The translations under genes were made by a program, and so were the position numbers. Source: an uncultured Clostridia bacterium (lineage in GTDB: Bacteria; Bacillota; Clostridia; UBA1381). From it: a stretch of 19,459 nucleotides of DNA. The DNA lies in assembly GCA_934463455.1 (NCBI GenBank), contig CAKSJU010000036.1, forward strand, positions 1-19,459. Reading direction: 5' to 3'. Shown here piece after piece: positions 1-6,749 of the stretch (its first letter is position 1; the number at the start of each line of letters is the position of its first letter). The notes under the pieces are model-generated. The model saw only the letters and a program-made list of their open reading frames with translations, searched no databases and was not told where the DNA came from.

Positions 1-50
1 CGCACCCCTGAAAATGCAGAGCATTTTCGGGCGTGCGTTATTTTTTATTT
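1..50 (+). terminator. Intrinsic terminator ahead of thrS, probably the end of a T-box leader
   Basis: Bases 1-17 pair with 21-37 around an AGA loop (18-20), with one C-C mismatch and one G-U pair, followed by the T-rich tract 38-50. This is a strong rho-independent terminator. It ends about 45 bases before the thrS start. In Firmicutes a terminator here is usually the regulated one of a T-box riboswitch that reads uncharged tRNA-Thr. The specifier loop and the conserved T-box would lie outside the window, so that role is inferred. It could instead simply end an upstream gene. Confidence 0.75.
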
Positions 51-95
51 GCATCCCTCGAGAAAAATATTATTCACAAAAAGGAGATCTTGAAA

Positions 96-1853
96 ATGGA
101 AAAAGAAATGAACGAACTTCAAACGCTGCGGCATTCGGCGTCGCATGTACTGGCACAAGCCGTAAAAAGGCTTTATCCTGACGCAAAGCTTGCAATAGGC
201 CCCGCTATAGACAGCGGATTTTACTATGATTTTGATACCGAGCATACATTTACGCCGGAGGACTTGGAAGCTCTCGAAGCCGAAATGAAAAAAATCGCAA
301 AAGAGAACTTAAAAATCGAACGCTTTGAACTGCCGAAAGCGGAAGCACTTGAGCTTATGAAGGACGAGCCGTATAAAATCGAGCTTATAAACGATTTGCC
401 GGAGGGCGAGGTTATATCCTTTTATAAGCAGGGAGATTTTACCGACCTCTGCGCGGGACCGCATGTGAATTACACAAGCAAGGTTAAGGCATTCAAGCTT
501 TTGAGCGCAACGGGTGCATATTGGCGCGGCGACGAGCATAATAAAATGCTGCAGAGAATTTACGGAACTGCATTCTTGAACAAAGCGGAGCTGGAGGAGC
601 ATCTTGCGGCGTTGGAAGAGGCTAAAAAACGAGATCATAACAAGCTGGGACGTGAATTGGAGCTGTTTACAACAGTTGATATAATAGGTCAGGGATTGCC
701 GATAATGCTTCCGAAAGGTGCAAGAATAATACAGCTTTTGCAAAGATTTGTTGAGGATGAAGAACAAAAAAGAGGCTGGCAGCTGACAAAAACTCCGCTT
801 ATGGCTAAGAGTGATTTGTATAAGCTGTCGGGACATTGGGATCATTACAAGGACGGCATGTTTGTAATGGGAGATGAAGAAAAGGATAAGGAAGTGTTTG
901 CGCTTCGCCCGATGACATGTCCGTTCCAGTATCAGGCATTTTTGAACAGAGGCCGTTCTTACCGCGATTTGCCGATGAGACTTAACGAAACCTCCACATT
1001 GTTCAGAAACGAAGCTTCGGGAGAAATGCACGGACTTATAAGAGTGCGTCAGTTCACGATCTCGGAGGGACACCTTATGTGTACGCCGGAACAGCTTGAG
1101 GATGAATTTAAGGGTTGTCTGGAGCTTTCGAACTTCATGCTTGAAACACTTGGCTTAAAGGAAGATGTATCTTACAGATTTTCACAGTGGGATCCTAACG
1201 ACAGAGAAAAATATATCGGCACTCCGGAGCAGTGGGACGAAGCACAGGGCATGATGAAAAAAATCCTCGACCATTTGGAAATACCGTATAAAATCGGCAT
1301 AGGAGAAGCGGCATTCTACGGACCTAAGCTCGATATTCAGATTAAGAATGTTCACGGCAAGGAAGACACTCTTATTACAATTCAAATAGACCAGATGCTC
1401 GCCGAAAAATTCGGAATGGAATATACAGACCGCGACGGACAAAAGAAAAATCCGTATATTATTCACAGAACATCTATCGGCTGCTATGAAAGAACTCTTG
1501 CACTGCTCATAGAAAAATATGCGGGTGCATTCCCGGTATGGCTTGCACCGGTACAGGTAAAGCTTTTGCCTATTGCCGACCGTCATCTTGACTATGTATA
1601 TGATGTTAAAAAACGTCTTGAAGAAGCCGGCATAATCAGAATAGAAATTGATGACCGTTCGGAAAAAATCGGATACAAAATCCGTGAGGCACAGCTGGAA
1701 AAGGTCCCTTATATGCTTGTTATCGGAGATAAGGATATAGAAAACAAAACCGTTTCGGTAAGAGCCCGTAAAGACGGCGACATAGGCGCAATGTCTTTGG
1801 AGGAGTTTATCGACAGGGTTGTTGAAGAAGTTAAAACAAAAAAAATTGATTAG
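96..1853 (+). CDS. thrS: Threonyl-tRNA synthetase lacking the N-terminal TGS domain
   Basis: Class II synthetase that charges tRNA-Thr with threonine in the cytoplasm. The ATG at 96 is chosen because AAGGAG at 81-86 sits 9 bases upstream; the frame is open back to 33 but without a better signal. The 585-residue product begins almost directly with the N2 editing domain: H13 and H17 (RHSASH) and C119/H123 (CAGPH) are the metal-binding-type editing residues. The class II catalytic core follows, with TCPFQ, FRNE, SEGHLMC and IHRTSIG motifs, including the expected zinc Cys/His residues. An anticodon-binding domain ends the protein. E. coli-type ThrRS is about 640 residues and starts with a roughly 60-residue TGS domain, which is absent here. 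The identification is secure. Confidence 0.97.
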   Translation: MEKEMNELQTLRHSASHVLAQAVKRLYPDAKLAIGPAIDSGFYYDFDTEHTFTPEDLEALEAEMKKIAKENLKIERFELPKAEALELMKDEPYKIELINDLPEGEVISFYKQGDFTDLCAGPHVNYTSKVKAFKLLSATGAYWRGDEHNKMLQRIYGTAFLNKAELEEHLAALEEAKKRDHNKLGRELELFTTVDIIGQGLPIMLPKGARIIQLLQRFVEDEEQKRGWQLTKTPLMAKSDLYKLSGHWDHYKDGMFVMGDEEKDKEVFALRPMTCPFQYQAFLNRGRSYRDLPMRLNETSTLFRNEASGEMHGLIRVRQFTISEGHLMCTPEQLEDEFKGCLELSNFMLETLGLKEDVSYRFSQWDPNDREKYIGTPEQWDEAQGMMKKILDHLEIPYKIGIGEAAFYGPKLDIQIKNVHGKEDTLITIQIDQMLAEKFGMEYTDRDGQKKNPYIIHRTSIGCYERTLALLIEKYAGAFPVWLAPVQVKLLPIADRHLDYVYDVKKRLEEAGIIRIEIDDRSEKIGYKIREAQLEKVPYMLVIGDKDIENKTVSVRARKDGDIGAMSLEEFIDRVVEEVKTKKID

Positions 1854-1863
1854 TGTAACAAAA

Positions 1864-1903
1864 CTCTTTCATATTGAATAGTCTATAGTATCATATGAAA
1901 GAG
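1864..1903 (+). repeat. Perfect 11-bp inverted repeat abutting a Shine-Dalgarno site
   Basis: CTCTTTCATAT (1864-1874) and ATATGAAAGAG (1893-1903) are exact reverse complements separated by 18 bases. The 3' arm runs into the GAGGAGG SD (1901-1907) of the small gene at 1915. The stem lacks a T-run, so it is not an ordinary intrinsic terminator for thrS. It could mask the SD, act as an operator, or protect the thrS 3' end. Only the pairing is seen; the function is inferred. Confidence 0.6.
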
Positions 1904-1914
1904 GAGGAAATGTT

Positions 1915-2055
1915 ATGAGTTTATTCGGAGGCTGCGGCAACGGCGGAGATTCATGGATTTGGATTTTGATTATTGTCGTACTTGTGCTCTGCTGCTGCGG
2001 AGACGGAAACGGATTATTCGGAGGCTGCGGCTGCAACAATAACGGCTGCTGCTGA
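1915..2055 (+). CDS. Gly/Cys-rich 46-residue membrane-type micro-protein
   Basis: Short gene with an excellent SD (GAGGAGG at 1901-1907, 7 bases before the ATG). The product has a Gly/Cys-rich head (LFGGCG, residues 3-8), one hydrophobic segment of about 13 residues (roughly 14-25, W/I/L/V-rich), a CCC cluster at 26-28, and a tail that repeats LFGGCG (34-39) and ends in CC. It carries nine cysteines in all. It resembles the small clostridial proteins often labelled 'chorion class high-cysteine HCB protein 13' and, more loosely, the YjcZ-type small sporulation proteins of Bacillus. No biochemical role is established. It is probably a single-span membrane or spore-associated peptide. Its own terminator follows 20 bases after the stop. 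That it is a real gene is supported by the SD, the composition and the flanking terminator. Confidence 0.8.
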   Translation: MSLFGGCGNGGDSWIWILIIVVLVLCCCGDGNGLFGGCGCNNNGCC

Positions 2056-2074
2056 AACATATGAACATATAACT

Positions 2075-2115
2075 GTTACAAATTAGGGGCTGTAAAACAG
2101 CTCCTTTTTTGTAAC
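2075..2115 (+). terminator. Intrinsic terminator after the Cys-rich micro-protein
   Basis: GGGGCTG (2086-2092) pairs with CAGCTCC (2098-2104) around TAAAA, followed by six Ts (2105-2110). An outer stem, GTTACAAA (2075-2082) with TTTGTAAC (2108-2115), is also possible and competes with the T-run. This is a clear terminator-like structure that separates the micro-protein from the next gene. Confidence 0.85.
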
Positions 2116-2179
2116 GCTCTCAAAAGGCGGCATTTTTTAAGTAAAATATTACGAAACGGTGAATTTCAAAAGATTATAC

Positions 2180-2207
2180 TTGTTTTTTTGAAAAATTATG
2201 CTATAAT
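2180..2207 (+). promoter_or_regulatory. Candidate sigma-A promoter for the HD-protein gene
   Basis: TTGTTT at 2180-2185 and TATAAT at 2202-2207, spacer 16. A second TATAAT overlaps at 2207-2212. The -10 is perfect and the -35 is partial. It lies between a terminator and the gene start at 2258, which supports it. Confidence 0.65.
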
Positions 2208-2257
2208 ATAATAGAATACTTGTAATTTCACTTTATTGTCTGGAGGGAAACGTACAA

Positions 2258-3445
2258 ATGATAAGAAAATCACTTATTTCGCAGATATATGTTGCAGCTT
2301 CAATACAGCGCTGGAATGACCATATACGTCCGTGGGTGGGCTTTACCGAGCTTGATAAACAGGCACATAAGATGTTTTATGCCTATGTGCTGGCAAAATG
2401 TGAGGGCGAGGGAAACTATGACCCGCTGCTGCTTTTGGAGGGCGGAATTTTTGAATTTCTGCACAGAATTGTTCTGACCGACATAAAACCACCGATTTAT
2501 CATAAGCTTATGAAGGAAAAGGGTAAGCAGATTAACAGCTGGGTATTGGAGCAGCTGAAAGGCATGACAGTAGGCTTAAAAGGCGGATTTTACGATAAAA
2601 TGACCCGTTATTTTGAGAAGGATGCTTATTCCGAAAAGGAGAAAAAAATTTTGAAAGCGGCGCACTATTTCGCGACCGATTGGGAATTTAATGTTATATA
2701 TCCTCAAAATCTTACAACCTACGGAATTGAACAGGTAAAAACCGAAGTGACGCGAGGCTTGGCGCGTTGCAACACCTTTGACGGATTTCAGAATTTTGCG
2801 ACAAATCCCGATTTGAAAGAGTTTTTGTCTCTGATAGGAAAGCTGCGTTACCAGCAAAGATGGTCGAGGGCGGTAAGAATGCCGCAGACTTTTGTTATGG
2901 GACACATGCTTGTTGTGGCAATTCTTTCGTATTTTTGCTCGCTTGAGGCGGGAGCCTGCGATGCAAGACTTGCAAATAACTTTTTTGCGGCACTCTTTCA
3001 TGATTTGCCGGAGGTTTTGACGCGCGACATAGTATCGCCGGTAAAAGCGTCTGTTAAAGGTCTTGACAATCTGATAAAGGAAATAGAAGACGAACAGATG
3101 AGAACGGTTATTTTCCCGCTTATCCCGAAATCATGGCATAATGAGTTTGAATATTTTACGCAGGATGAATTTTCTTCAAGGATAATTCTGGACGGAAACA
3201 TTTTGCATGTGTCCTCAAACGAAATTAACGAAAAGTATAACAACGGAAAATATTCTCCGATTGACGGAGAAATAATAAGAGGCTGTGACCATTTGTCGGC
3301 ATATCTTGAAGCGTATATGTCGCTTCGCTATGGTATACAGTCGGAGCAGATGCAGTCGGGGTATCACAATCTGTTCGAAAAATATGAAAATAAGGAAATT
3401 GCGGGCGTGGATTTCGGACAACTGTTCGACTATTTCCGCATATGA
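2258..3445 (+). CDS. YfbR-like HD-domain phosphohydrolase, apparently duplicated
   Basis: 395 residues; ATG at 2258 with GGAGGG at 2242-2247. The C-terminal half carries a good YfbR-type (COG1896-like) HD signature: QRW (200-202), H216, H248-D249, E252, then VLTRDI and SPVK (to 263). In E. coli YfbR these residues bind the metal and the 5'-deoxynucleotide. The N-terminal half looks like a decayed copy: QRW (17-19), H37, H69-R70 in place of HD, then LTDIKPP (73-79). The spacing from first to second His is 32 residues in both halves. The likely activity is nucleotide phosphohydrolase in the C-terminal domain, with the N-terminal copy structural or regulatory; the substrate is unknown. E. coli YfbR is about 199 residues, half this length. 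The gene sits 7 bases upstream of recX. Confidence 0.8.
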   Translation: MIRKSLISQIYVAASIQRWNDHIRPWVGFTELDKQAHKMFYAYVLAKCEGEGNYDPLLLLEGGIFEFLHRIVLTDIKPPIYHKLMKEKGKQINSWVLEQLKGMTVGLKGGFYDKMTRYFEKDAYSEKEKKILKAAHYFATDWEFNVIYPQNLTTYGIEQVKTEVTRGLARCNTFDGFQNFATNPDLKEFLSLIGKLRYQQRWSRAVRMPQTFVMGHMLVVAILSYFCSLEAGACDARLANNFFAALFHDLPEVLTRDIVSPVKASVKGLDNLIKEIEDEQMRTVIFPLIPKSWHNEFEYFTQDEFSSRIILDGNILHVSSNEINEKYNNGKYSPIDGEIIRGCDHLSAYLEAYMSLRYGIQSEQMQSGYHNLFEKYENKEIAGVDFGQLFDYFRI

Positions 3446-3452
3446 TATAATT

Positions 3453-3929
3453 ATGGAACAAAAGCTTACAAAAGAGCAGACTCGCGAAAAGGCACTTTGT
3501 CTGCTGGAATTTCGTTCTCATTCAAAAAAGGAGCTTTGCGATAAGCTTATACGTGCCGGAGCGGCTGAAGAAGATATTGACGAAACGGTTGAATTTCTTT
3601 TCGAATACGGTTTTTTGGACGATTTGAAATATGCTGTCGGAAAGGCAAGAGATTTGGCAAATATAAAAAAATTCGGCAGAATGAGAATATACCGTGATTT
3701 ACAGTCGCGGGGAATAAGTGCGGAGTATATAGAACAAGCACTTTCCGAGTTGGATTTTGATGAGGAAGAGACGCTGCTCCCGCTTATGGAGAAAAAACTC
3801 AAAGGGGATTTTGAGAAAAAGAGCATTGACCGCGCGATAAGATATTTTGCCGCAAAGGGATACAGATATGACGACATAAAAAGGTGTATAGATACGCTTA
3901 GGAACACGGAAGCTGACAATATGATTTAG
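3453..3929 (+). CDS. recX: RecX family regulator of RecA
   Basis: 158-residue, charged, all-helical protein with the typical RecX repeats: ALCLLEFRSHSKKELCDKL near the N terminus, then EYGFLDDLKYA and RDLQSRGIS. RecX binds RecA filaments and dampens or modulates recombinase activity. ATG 3453 is chosen because homology begins here; the frame is open upstream through the end of the HD gene but that part is not RecX-like. Only 7 bases separate it from the upstream stop, and no convincing SD is visible, which suggests translational coupling. recA is not in the window, although the two genes are adjacent in many bacteria. The C-terminal RecX repeat is present (RYFAAKGYRYDDIKRC), so the protein looks complete. 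Confidence 0.88.
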   Translation: MEQKLTKEQTREKALCLLEFRSHSKKELCDKLIRAGAAEEDIDETVEFLFEYGFLDDLKYAVGKARDLANIKKFGRMRIYRDLQSRGISAEYIEQALSELDFDEEETLLPLMEKKLKGDFEKKSIDRAIRYFAAKGYRYDDIKRCIDTLRNTEADNMI

Positions 3930-3954
3930 GCATGGCTGACATGGCGAAAGCGGA

Positions 3955-3986
3955 AATCCGGCTCAGAGCCCGGATTACTTTCTTTT
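3955..3986 (+). other. Small hairpin with imperfect T-rich tail between recX and rimO
   Basis: AATCCGG (3955-3961) pairs with CCGGATT (3970-3976) around an 8-base loop, followed by a broken pyrimidine tract (ACTTTCTTTT). It could be a weak terminator or attenuator in the 85-base recX-rimO gap. The T-run is poor, so I do not call it a terminator. Confidence 0.4.
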
Positions 3987-4014
3987 GGCGGATGAAACGG
4001 AAAGGTATGATATA

Positions 4015-5346
4015 ATGGGATATAATATAGGAATGGTATCGCTGGGGTGCGCAAAAAATCAAACCGATGCGGAAACCATGCTCGGTATTTTGGCATCTTA
4101 CGGACACAGGCTTGCAGCAGAGCCTGAAAATGCCGACGTAATTGTTGTGAATACCTGCGGATTTATAGAATCGGCAAAACAAGAATCGATTGATACAATT
4201 TTGGAAATGGCGGAATATAAAAAAGGCCGCTGCAAGCTTTTGATAGTATCGGGATGTCTTGCGGAACGTTATCACGATGATATTTTAAAAGAGCTTCCGG
4301 AGGCGGACGCTGTTGTCGGAACGGGAGATTATGACAAGATTAACGAGGTTATACAAAAGGCAATGGACGGAGAAAAGCCGGTTTTGGCAGGACACATTGA
4401 CAGAACTCCGGAGGAGGGCTTGCCGCGCATTTTATCGACTCCGTCATATACCGCATATTTAAAAATAGCCGATGGCTGCGATAACCGCTGCACGTATTGT
4501 GCCATACCGCTGATACGCGGACATTTCAGAAGCCGAAGCATGGAGGACATTTTAGCCGAAGCAAAAGAGCTTGCAAAAGGCGGCGTTAAAGAGCTGATAT
4601 TGATTGCGCAGGATACTACGCGCTACGGAATTGACCTTTACGGCAGATATGCGCTTTCGGAATTACTGGAAAAATTAACGGAGGTTGAGGGAATAGATTG
4701 GATTAGAGTTCACTATTTTTATACCGAGTCTGTTACGGACGAATTGATTGAAACCATGGCAAAGTATGATAAAATCTGCAATTATATCGATATGCCGATT
4801 CAGCATATAAATAATGACATTCTGCGCCGTATGGCAAGAAGAACAAACCGCGCGGAAATTGAGGAGAAAATTGCGAAGATAAGAGAAAAAATGCCCGATT
4901 GTACAATAAGAACTTCGCTGATTGTAGGCTTTCCGGGCGAAACGGAGGAGCAATTTGAAGAGCTTTGCGATTTTGTCCGCGAAATAAAATTCGACCGCGC
5001 GGGGGTTTTTGCGTATTCTAAGGAAGAGGATACGCCGGCGGCAAATTTTGAAGGTCAGATTGACGAAGAGACAAAGCAAAAAAGACTTGATAAGCTGATG
5101 AAAATTCAACAGGAAATTTCTCTTGAAAACAACAGAAAAAAAATATCTTCCGTTATTGAGGTTTTGACCGAGGGCTATGATGAAAGCAATTTTATGTATT
5201 TCGGCAGAAGCCGTGCCGACAGTATAGGCGTTGATTCGCTTGTTTATTTTGCGGCGGAGGATGAAGTAAAAACGGGTGAGATTGTACCGGTTGAAATTCT
5301 TGATGCGGACGAATACGATTTGACCGGCAGACAGGCTGCGAAATAA
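4015..5346 (+). CDS. rimO: Ribosomal protein S12 methylthiotransferase RimO
   Basis: Radical SAM enzyme that adds a methylthio group to a conserved Asp of ribosomal protein S12. It has 443 residues, the usual length. The ATG at 4015 has AAAGG at 4001-4005; a TTG at 3985 would add ten unconserved residues. The N-terminal methylthiotransferase domain supplies C12 (SLGCAKNQ), C48 (VNTCGF) and C81 (SGCLAER) for one 4Fe-4S cluster. C155/C159/C162 (GCDNRCTYC) bind the radical SAM cluster. The LSTP...AYLKIADGC context and IRGHFRSR favour RimO over its tRNA-modifying relative MiaB. A C-terminal TRAM domain covers the last 65 residues or so. It is followed by pgsA, an order often seen in Firmicutes. 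Confidence 0.95.
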   Translation: MGYNIGMVSLGCAKNQTDAETMLGILASYGHRLAAEPENADVIVVNTCGFIESAKQESIDTILEMAEYKKGRCKLLIVSGCLAERYHDDILKELPEADAVVGTGDYDKINEVIQKAMDGEKPVLAGHIDRTPEEGLPRILSTPSYTAYLKIADGCDNRCTYCAIPLIRGHFRSRSMEDILAEAKELAKGGVKELILIAQDTTRYGIDLYGRYALSELLEKLTEVEGIDWIRVHYFYTESVTDELIETMAKYDKICNYIDMPIQHINNDILRRMARRTNRAEIEEKIAKIREKMPDCTIRTSLIVGFPGETEEQFEELCDFVREIKFDRAGVFAYSKEEDTPAANFEGQIDEETKQKRLDKLMKIQQEISLENNRKKISSVIEVLTEGYDESNFMYFGRSRADSIGVDSLVYFAAEDEVKTGEIVPVEILDADEYDLTGRQAAK

Positions 5347-5362
5347 AAAAGCTTCAACGTAA

Positions 5363-5393
5363 AATCCGTCAAATCGGATTGAACTTTTTATTT
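5363..5393 (+). terminator. Weak terminator-like hairpin after rimO
   Basis: AATCCG (5363-5368) pairs with CGGATT (5375-5380) around TCAAAT, followed by five Ts at 5385-5389 and a further T-rich stretch. The stem is only 6 bp and the tail begins 4 bases after it, so read-through into pgsA is plausible. Confidence 0.4.
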
Positions 5394-5409
5394 CTGCTCA
5401 AGCGTTTTA

Positions 5410-5433
5410 ATTGTGAAACTTTAGTTTTACAAT
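5410..5433 (+). promoter_or_regulatory. Inverted repeat containing a -10-like TACAAT upstream of pgsA
   Basis: ATTGTGAAAC (5410-5419) and GTTTTACAAT (5424-5433) are inverted copies with one G-T pair, separated by TTTA. TACAAT at 5428-5433 could be a -10 box, but the base of a -35 at about 5405 is poor. It could be an operator-like site or only chance in AT-rich DNA. It lies 33 bases before the pgsA ATG. Confidence 0.3.
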
Positions 5434-5466
5434 CAGCTAAATTAAAAATCGAAAGGATTTAAAATT

Positions 5467-6015
5467 ATGAATACTGCAAATAAGCTTACAATACTCAGAA
5501 TTATACTTATCCCGATATTTATGGCACTGCTTACTGCAAGCGGCGCGGGCTTTCATATTGCCGCGCTTGTTGTTTTCATACTTGCGTCGCTTACCGACGC
5601 GGCGGACGGATATATAGCAAGACATTATAATCAGGTAACCACTTTCGGGAAATTTATGGATCCGCTTGCGGATAAAATGCTGACAACAGCGGCTTTTATA
5701 ATCTTTGTCAGTGTAGGAAGAATGTCGCCGTGGGCACTTGCGCTTATTCTCATGAGAGAATTTGCCGTGAGCGGTATAAGACTTTTGGCGGCGGCAAATT
5801 CGAATGTGATTGCGGCAAGCATGTCGGGAAAGATAAAGACAGTGTCCCAAATGGTTGCAATAATTGCGGCGATTATTCTTTTAAATCCATTTTTTGAAGA
5901 AAATTCCGCGAAGTTGATTACCGAAATACTAATATGGATTTCGACGGCGGCAACGGTTGTTTCGGGTGCGGAGTATCTTATAAAAAATAAGAACCTGCTT
6001 ATGTCCGAGGAATAG
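5467..6015 (+). CDS. pgsA: CDP-diacylglycerol-glycerol-3-phosphate 3-phosphatidyltransferase
   Basis: Integral membrane enzyme that makes phosphatidylglycerophosphate from CDP-diacylglycerol and glycerol-3-phosphate, the committed step to phosphatidylglycerol and cardiolipin. Its 182 residues are typical. The CDP-alcohol phosphatidyltransferase signature is complete: D44-x2-D47-G-x2-A51-R52-x8-G61-x3-D65-x3-D69. Hydrophobic helices lie at about 7-24, 30-45, 72-90 and in the C-terminal third. GAAAGG at 5451-5456 is the SD, 10 bases before the ATG. It follows rimO by 120 bases. Confidence 0.95.
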   Translation: MNTANKLTILRIILIPIFMALLTASGAGFHIAALVVFILASLTDAADGYIARHYNQVTTFGKFMDPLADKMLTTAAFIIFVSVGRMSPWALALILMREFAVSGIRLLAAANSNVIAASMSGKIKTVSQMVAIIAAIILLNPFFEENSAKLITEILIWISTAATVVSGAEYLIKNKNLLMSEE

Positions 6016-6034
6016 AGATTGGGAGCTATAACAC

Positions 6035-6748
6035 ATGAAAAAAATTATAAGTCATATAAGGCGTGCCATAGAAGACTATGATATGATACAAGAGGGAGAC
6101 AGAGTGGCCGTGGGCATATCCGGAGGCAAGGACAGCCTTGTTCTGGCAGGGGCACTCGCACAGCTTTCGCGGTACTATCCGAAAAAATTTACGGTTGTCG
6201 GATTGACTCTTGATATGGGATATGATACGGATTATACAAAAATAAAACAGTATTGCAGCGAGTACGGAATAGAACATAAGGTGAAATATACCAATATAAA
6301 AGAGGTTGTATTTGATTACAGACAGGAGCAAAACCCATGCTCGCTTTGCGCAAAGATGCGCCGCGGCGCACTCAACGATTTTGCAATTGAGGAGGGCTGC
6401 CGCCGTGTGGCTCTCGGTCATCACAGCGACGACGTGCTGGAAACCTTTATGCTCAGCCTGATTTATGAGGGCAGAGTAAACTGCTTTTCACCTGTTACAT
6501 ACCTTGACAGAACGGGAATTTATCAGATAAGACCGATGATTTATGTTGCGGAGCGAGATATCAAAGGTGCGGTCAGGAGGCTGGAAGTGCCGGTTTTGCA
6601 TAATCCGTGCCCGGCGAACGGCGTTACGAAAAGGCAGTACATGAAAGAACTGATTGCAAAGCTCGACAAAGAAACCACTCCGGGCTTGAAAAAAAGAATG
6701 TTTACTGCTGTCCAAAACAGTAAAATTGAGGGATGGGAGAGAAATTAG
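6035..6748 (+). CDS. TtcA-like tRNA thiolation PP-loop protein
   Basis: 237-residue PP-loop ATPase of the TtcA/TilS superfamily. SGGKDS at 29-34 is the ATP-binding loop that adenylates the target base. C102 and C105 (PCSLCAKMRRG) plus C192 (NPCPANG) match the three cysteines that hold the 4Fe-4S cluster in TtcA, which makes 2-thiocytidine at tRNA position 32 in E. coli. GHHSDDVLET is the usual second conserved block. Clostridial members are not well characterised, so the target base is inferred and I leave the symbol blank. SD GGGAG at 6021-6025. The next gene begins one base after its stop, so the two are probably co-translated. Confidence 0.87.
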   Translation: MKKIISHIRRAIEDYDMIQEGDRVAVGISGGKDSLVLAGALAQLSRYYPKKFTVVGLTLDMGYDTDYTKIKQYCSEYGIEHKVKYTNIKEVVFDYRQEQNPCSLCAKMRRGALNDFAIEEGCRRVALGHHSDDVLETFMLSLIYEGRVNCFSPVTYLDRTGIYQIRPMIYVAERDIKGAVRRLEVPVLHNPCPANGVTKRQYMKELIAKLDKETTPGLKKRMFTAVQNSKIEGWERN

Positions 6749-6749
6749 C

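Noticed and set aside
309..1073. 254-codon open frame on the - strand inside thrS
   Set aside because: It lies antisense to a certain gene, has an unnatural composition rich in Ser, Cys and His, and no recognisable motif or SD.
1870..1900. Possible sporulation sigma-E type promoter (CATATT ... CATATGA) before the micro-protein
   Set aside because: Transcription would begin in or after the SD, leaving no usable leader; the matches are better explained by the inverted repeat itself.
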